Assembly (NCBI GenBank): GCA_014534095.1 | Contig: JACVSD010000073.1 | Coordinates: 1-8,418, forward strand | From: Nitrospiraceae bacterium | Lineage (GTDB): Bacteria > Nitrospirota > Nitrospiria > Nitrospirales > Nitrospiraceae | Direction of reading: 5' to 3' | DNA length: 8,418 nt | In this document: positions 6,320 to 8,418 of the stretch, in pieces | How the letters are laid out: the number at the start of each line of letters is the position of its first letter | Numbering within the stretch: position 1 is the stretch's first letter | Program-made: the position numbers and the translations under genes | The notes under the pieces: generated by a model | Database searches by the model: none | Told to the model about the DNA's origin: nothing | What the model saw: only the letters and a program-made list of their open reading frames with translations

Positions 6320-8089
6320 TTAAAGGTAATGGCCCGTCGTAATCGTTTCGATCTGTCGGGATTCGGCCGGGCCGCCGCTAATAGTCCGGATGTGAATAAT
6401 TTTCTCACCCTTCTTGCCGGCCACTTTGGCCCAGTCGTCCGGATTGGTCGTGTTAGGTAGATCTTCGTGTTCTTTGAATTCCTCGCGGATCGCCCGCACC
6501 AGGTCGTCCCCTCGAAGACCGGTCCCTTCTTTAGCGATGGCACGCTTCACCGCAAACTTTTTCGCCCGCGAGACAATCCCTTCGATGAGGGCCCCACTGG
6601 CGAAGTCCTTGAAGTAGAGGACTTCCTTTTCGCCGTTGGCATAGGTCACTTCGATAAACTTGTTTTCCTCAGTGGAGGCATACATGGTCTCGACCGTCAA
6701 GGTGGTCAGTTGCTCCACGAGCGCTTTCCGATCCCCTGCATGCCGTTCCAATTCCTCAGCGGCAAACGGCAGATCGACGGACACATACTTGGAGAAAATA
6801 TCCCGTGCAGCGGACACGTCGGGTCGGCCTACTTTCACTTTCACATCGAGGCGACCAGCCCGCAACACGGCCGGGTCGATCAGGTCCTGTCGGTTGCTGG
6901 CGCCGATGACGATGACATTGCGCAGGCTTTCCACGCCGTCGATTTCGGAGAGAAACTGCGGAACAATCGTAGATTCGATATCGGAGGAGATGCCGGTGCC
7001 TCGCGTGCGGAACAACGCATCCATTTCATCGAAGAATACGATAACGGGATGGCCTTCTTCCGCGCGCTCCTTGGCCTTTTTGAACACTTCGCGGACCTGC
7101 CGCTCGGACTCGCCGACGTACTTATTGAGCAACTCCGGGCCCTTCACATGCAGAAAGTAGCTTCGGATCTGCTTCCCCTCGAGATGGCCGAGCTTTTTGG
7201 CGATCGAATTGGCCACGGCCTTGGCAATGAGGGTCTTCCCGCAGCCGGGCGGACCATAGAGAAGGACGCCTTTCGGGGCGCTCAGTTTGTACTCCGCGAA
7301 CAGGTGGGGATGAAGGAAGGGCAACTCGACGGCATCGCGTACCTGCTCCAATTCCTTCTGCAGCCCGCCAATGTTGTCATAGTCGACGTCCGGCACTTCT
7401 TCGAGCACGAGTTCCTGAGCTTCCGACTTAGGCAGTTTCTCGATTACATAACCGGAGCGGGGATCATAGAGCAGATTGTCTCCGACGCTCAGGCGTTCAA
7501 TCAGCAACGGGTCACCGAGATCCGCGACTTTCTCTTCGTCGAAATGAAGCGTGACCAGCGCGCGACCGCCTTCCAGCACATCTTTCAAGCGAACCACTTC
7601 CCCCTGGCTGTCGAAGCCCTTGACCTCGATCACGTTCAGCGCCTCGTTCAGGACGACTTCCTGGCCTTTGCGGAGTTCGGACACCTTGATCGAGGGATGA
7701 AGGCTGACCTTCATCTTCCGGCCGGACACATAAATGTTGCCCGTGCCGTCCGTATTCATGCTGGAAAATATGGCGTAGGTCGACGGAGGAGCCGTGAGCT
7801 TTTCGACTTCAGCCCGCAGCGCCTCGATTTGCGACTTGGCTTCCTGGAGCGTGGACGCAAGTTTTTCGTTCTGTTTATTGGCCTGGTCGAGTTGGTAGCG
7901 GGATTGATACAGCCGACGGATCTCGTCTTCCATCGATTGGATCTGAACGCGGAGTTTGTCTACCTCACGGGCATGTTCGTCGTTTTTATGAGTCACGTCC
8001 GCATCTCCCTCAGACAGCCGTTTGGTTATCTTCCTGACTGATTCTCGGAGGGACCGGAGTCGGCTTGACTGGCGCTTATCGTCTGCCAT
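6320..8089 (-). CDS. mpa: Proteasome-activating AAA+ ATPase (Mpa/ARC)
   Basis: A protein of 589 residues that forms the hexameric unfoldase capping the 20S barrel. Order of parts: a coiled coil at about 36-100, which binds Pup in the known homologue; tandem OB folds at about 101-225; and the AAA+ module from about 235. The module has Walker A GPPGCGKT (279-286), pore loop KYVGES (Y324-V325-G326), Walker B VIVFFDEMDALF (349-360, Asp354 and Glu355), sensor-1 Asn399, and arginines 410 and 413 in VLRAGRLD. The segment VTYANGEKEVLYFKDF (481-496) and LPNTTNPDDWAKVAGKKGE (544-562) are hallmark Mpa/ARC sequences. The last four residues, GHYL, correspond to the GQYL docking tail of mycobacterial Mpa. 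The ATG at 8089 was chosen because the longer frame (to 8185) runs through the predicted promoter and gives an unlike N-terminus. ATG 8131 lies in the leader and cannot be excluded. It is the first gene of the presumed operon. Confidence 0.96.
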   Translation of the reverse strand: MADDKRQSSRLRSLRESVRKITKRLSEGDADVTHKNDEHAREVDKLRVQIQSMEDEIRRLYQSRYQLDQANKQNEKLASTLQEAKSQIEALRAEVEKLTAPPSTYAIFSSMNTDGTGNIYVSGRKMKVSLHPSIKVSELRKGQEVVLNEALNVIEVKGFDSQGEVVRLKDVLEGGRALVTLHFDEEKVADLGDPLLIERLSVGDNLLYDPRSGYVIEKLPKSEAQELVLEEVPDVDYDNIGGLQKELEQVRDAVELPFLHPHLFAEYKLSAPKGVLLYGPPGCGKTLIAKAVANSIAKKLGHLEGKQIRSYFLHVKGPELLNKYVGESERQVREVFKKAKERAEEGHPVIVFFDEMDALFRTRGTGISSDIESTIVPQFLSEIDGVESLRNVIVIGASNRQDLIDPAVLRAGRLDVKVKVGRPDVSAARDIFSKYVSVDLPFAAEELERHAGDRKALVEQLTTLTVETMYASTEENKFIEVTYANGEKEVLYFKDFASGALIEGIVSRAKKFAVKRAIAKEGTGLRGDDLVRAIREEFKEHEDLPNTTNPDDWAKVAGKKGEKIIHIRTISGGPAESRQIETITTGHYL

Positions 8090-8150
8090 GCTGCGCTCAA
8101 TGAGTGTGTGAACCCCTTCATGAGAGCACATCAGCCGTCTGTCGAAGCTG

Positions 8151-8179
8151 ATTCTAACACTCGACCTAGGGGTGGTCAA
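8151..8179 (-). promoter_or_regulatory. Sigma70-type promoter of the proteasome gene string
   Basis: On the minus strand TTGACC (8179-8174) is followed by exactly 17 bases and TAGAAT (8156-8151). Both hexamers match 5 of 6 consensus bases, and TGT directly before the -10 box makes an extended -10 element. Transcription would start near 8144, leaving a leader of about 55 bases before the mpa ATG at 8089. No comparably good promoter was noticed in the gaps downstream, so it probably drives all six genes. Confidence 0.7.
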
Positions 8180-8193
8180 CAGCACAGGACTCG

Positions 8194-8221
8194 CAAACGC
8201 TGATCATGACGCATCAAACGC
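8194..8221. repeat. Direct repeat CAAACGC at 21-bp spacing upstream of the mpa promoter
   Basis: CAAACGC occurs at 8194-8200 and again at 8215-8221, a period of 21 bases, or about two turns of the helix. The bases between contain TGAT (8201-8204) and ATCA (8213-8216), which can form an imperfect inverted repeat. The block lies 15-42 bases upstream of the -35 hexamer, where an activator would bind, and just after the thiE stop. This placement suggests an operator, but no regulator family is recognised. Confidence 0.3.
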
Positions 8222-8230
8222 CGAGCCGTT

Positions 8231-8418
8231 CTATTGATTCATCGCGCCGCACAACTCGCGGGCTGCGGCGGATACGTCATCACGAGAGAGCAGTGCTCCG
8301 ATCACGGCCACGCCCGCCGCGCCGCTTCGACGAACCGGTTCTATTCGCTCACGGGTGACGCCACCGATCGCCAACACAGGAACGTGCGACGCCGCGCAGG
8401 CTGCGGCCAGCGCGTCGA
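8231..8418 (-). CDS. thiE: Thiamine-phosphate synthase, C-terminal 61 residues, truncated by window edge
   Basis: The minus-strand frame is open from the right edge to a TAG at 8233-8231. The visible residues include VPVLAIGGVTRERIEPV and SGAAGVAVIGALLSRDDVSAAARELC. These match the last two beta-alpha units of the ThiE TIM barrel, where the family has PVVAIGGI...N...V..AGA.GVAVVSAI and the AIGG loop binds the phosphate group of the substrate. ThiE joins the pyrimidine and thiazole halves of thiamine. The start and active-site lysine are outside the window. A TenI-type homologue, which shares this fold, cannot be excluded from this part alone. The gene points the same way as mpa but is separated from it by 141 bases and a promoter, so it is probably an independent unit. 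Confidence 0.8.
   Translation of the reverse strand, partial: DALAAACAASHVPVLAIGGVTRERIEPVRRSGAAGVAVIGALLSRDDVSAAARELCGAMNQ

Noticed and set aside
5721..6323. A 200-codon plus-strand frame antisense to dop
   Set aside because: It is fully covered by dop, which is conserved in this part, and shows no family motifs of its own.
6467..8041. A 524-codon open frame on the plus strand, antisense to mpa
   Set aside because: It mirrors mpa codon positions in a GC-rich gene, has no recognisable domain, and mpa itself matches its family along its whole length. It is an antisense shadow.
8026..8121. A 31-codon frame from ATG 8121 that overlaps the mpa start and ends in NQSGR
   Set aside because: It overlaps mpa in another frame, lacks a ribosome binding site, and does not end in Gln or Glu, so it is not a credible modifier.
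8090..8185. Extension of mpa to the upstream start at 8185
   Set aside because: It would place the start upstream of the -35 hexamer and adds 32 residues unlike Mpa N-termini.

Overview
The window carries an almost complete bacterial proteasome locus of the actinobacterial (pupylation) type, on the minus strand, flanked by two unrelated housekeeping genes that run off the window edges. The sequence is GC-rich. The proteasome proteins are clearly recognisable next to remembered Mycobacterium tuberculosis sequences but well diverged from them. The flanks (a COG1078-type HD phosphohydrolase, a secreted M23 peptidase, thiE) are not a typical actinobacterial neighbourhood. The best guess is a Gram-negative lineage known to carry such loci, most likely Nitrospirota (Nitrospira-like). 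This taxonomic call is an inference and was not tested by any search.

Layout from left to right. At 1-746 (+) is the C-terminal part of an HD-domain phosphohydrolase. It meets the proteasome gene string tail to tail across a 38-base gap that contains a hairpin. Reading on the minus strand from the right: the last 61 codons of thiE (8418-8231), a 141-base intergenic region with a good extended -10 sigma70-type promoter and a 21-bp-phased direct repeat, then mpa/arc (8089-6320), dop (6308-4809), prcB (4777-3953), prcA (3950-3264), pafA (3153-1777) and an M23 peptidase (1780-785). Intergenic gaps are 11, 31, 2 and 110 bases and then a 4-base ATGA overlap, so all six genes are probably one transcript. 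A weak extra promoter may exist in front of pafA.

How the genes work together (family knowledge): Dop deamidates the small modifier (Pup) if it ends in Gln, and removes it from conjugates. PafA ligates the modifier, through its C-terminal Glu, to substrate lysines. Mpa/ARC recognises the tagged protein through its coiled coils, unfolds it, and feeds it into the PrcA/PrcB 20S barrel, docking through its C-terminal tail (here GHYL). All key catalytic residues that can be located are present, so the machinery looks functional.

The main oddity is that the modifier gene itself (pup, or the Pup-like UBact) is not here. In actinobacteria it lies between dop and prcB, but here that gap is only 31 bases and no other gap can hold it. 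Either the modifier is encoded elsewhere or the system works in another way. A second point of interest is the translational coupling of a secreted, apparently active M23 metallopeptidase to pafA. No RNA genes, insertion sequences or CRISPR arrays were seen, and no stretch over 300 bases lacks a gene.
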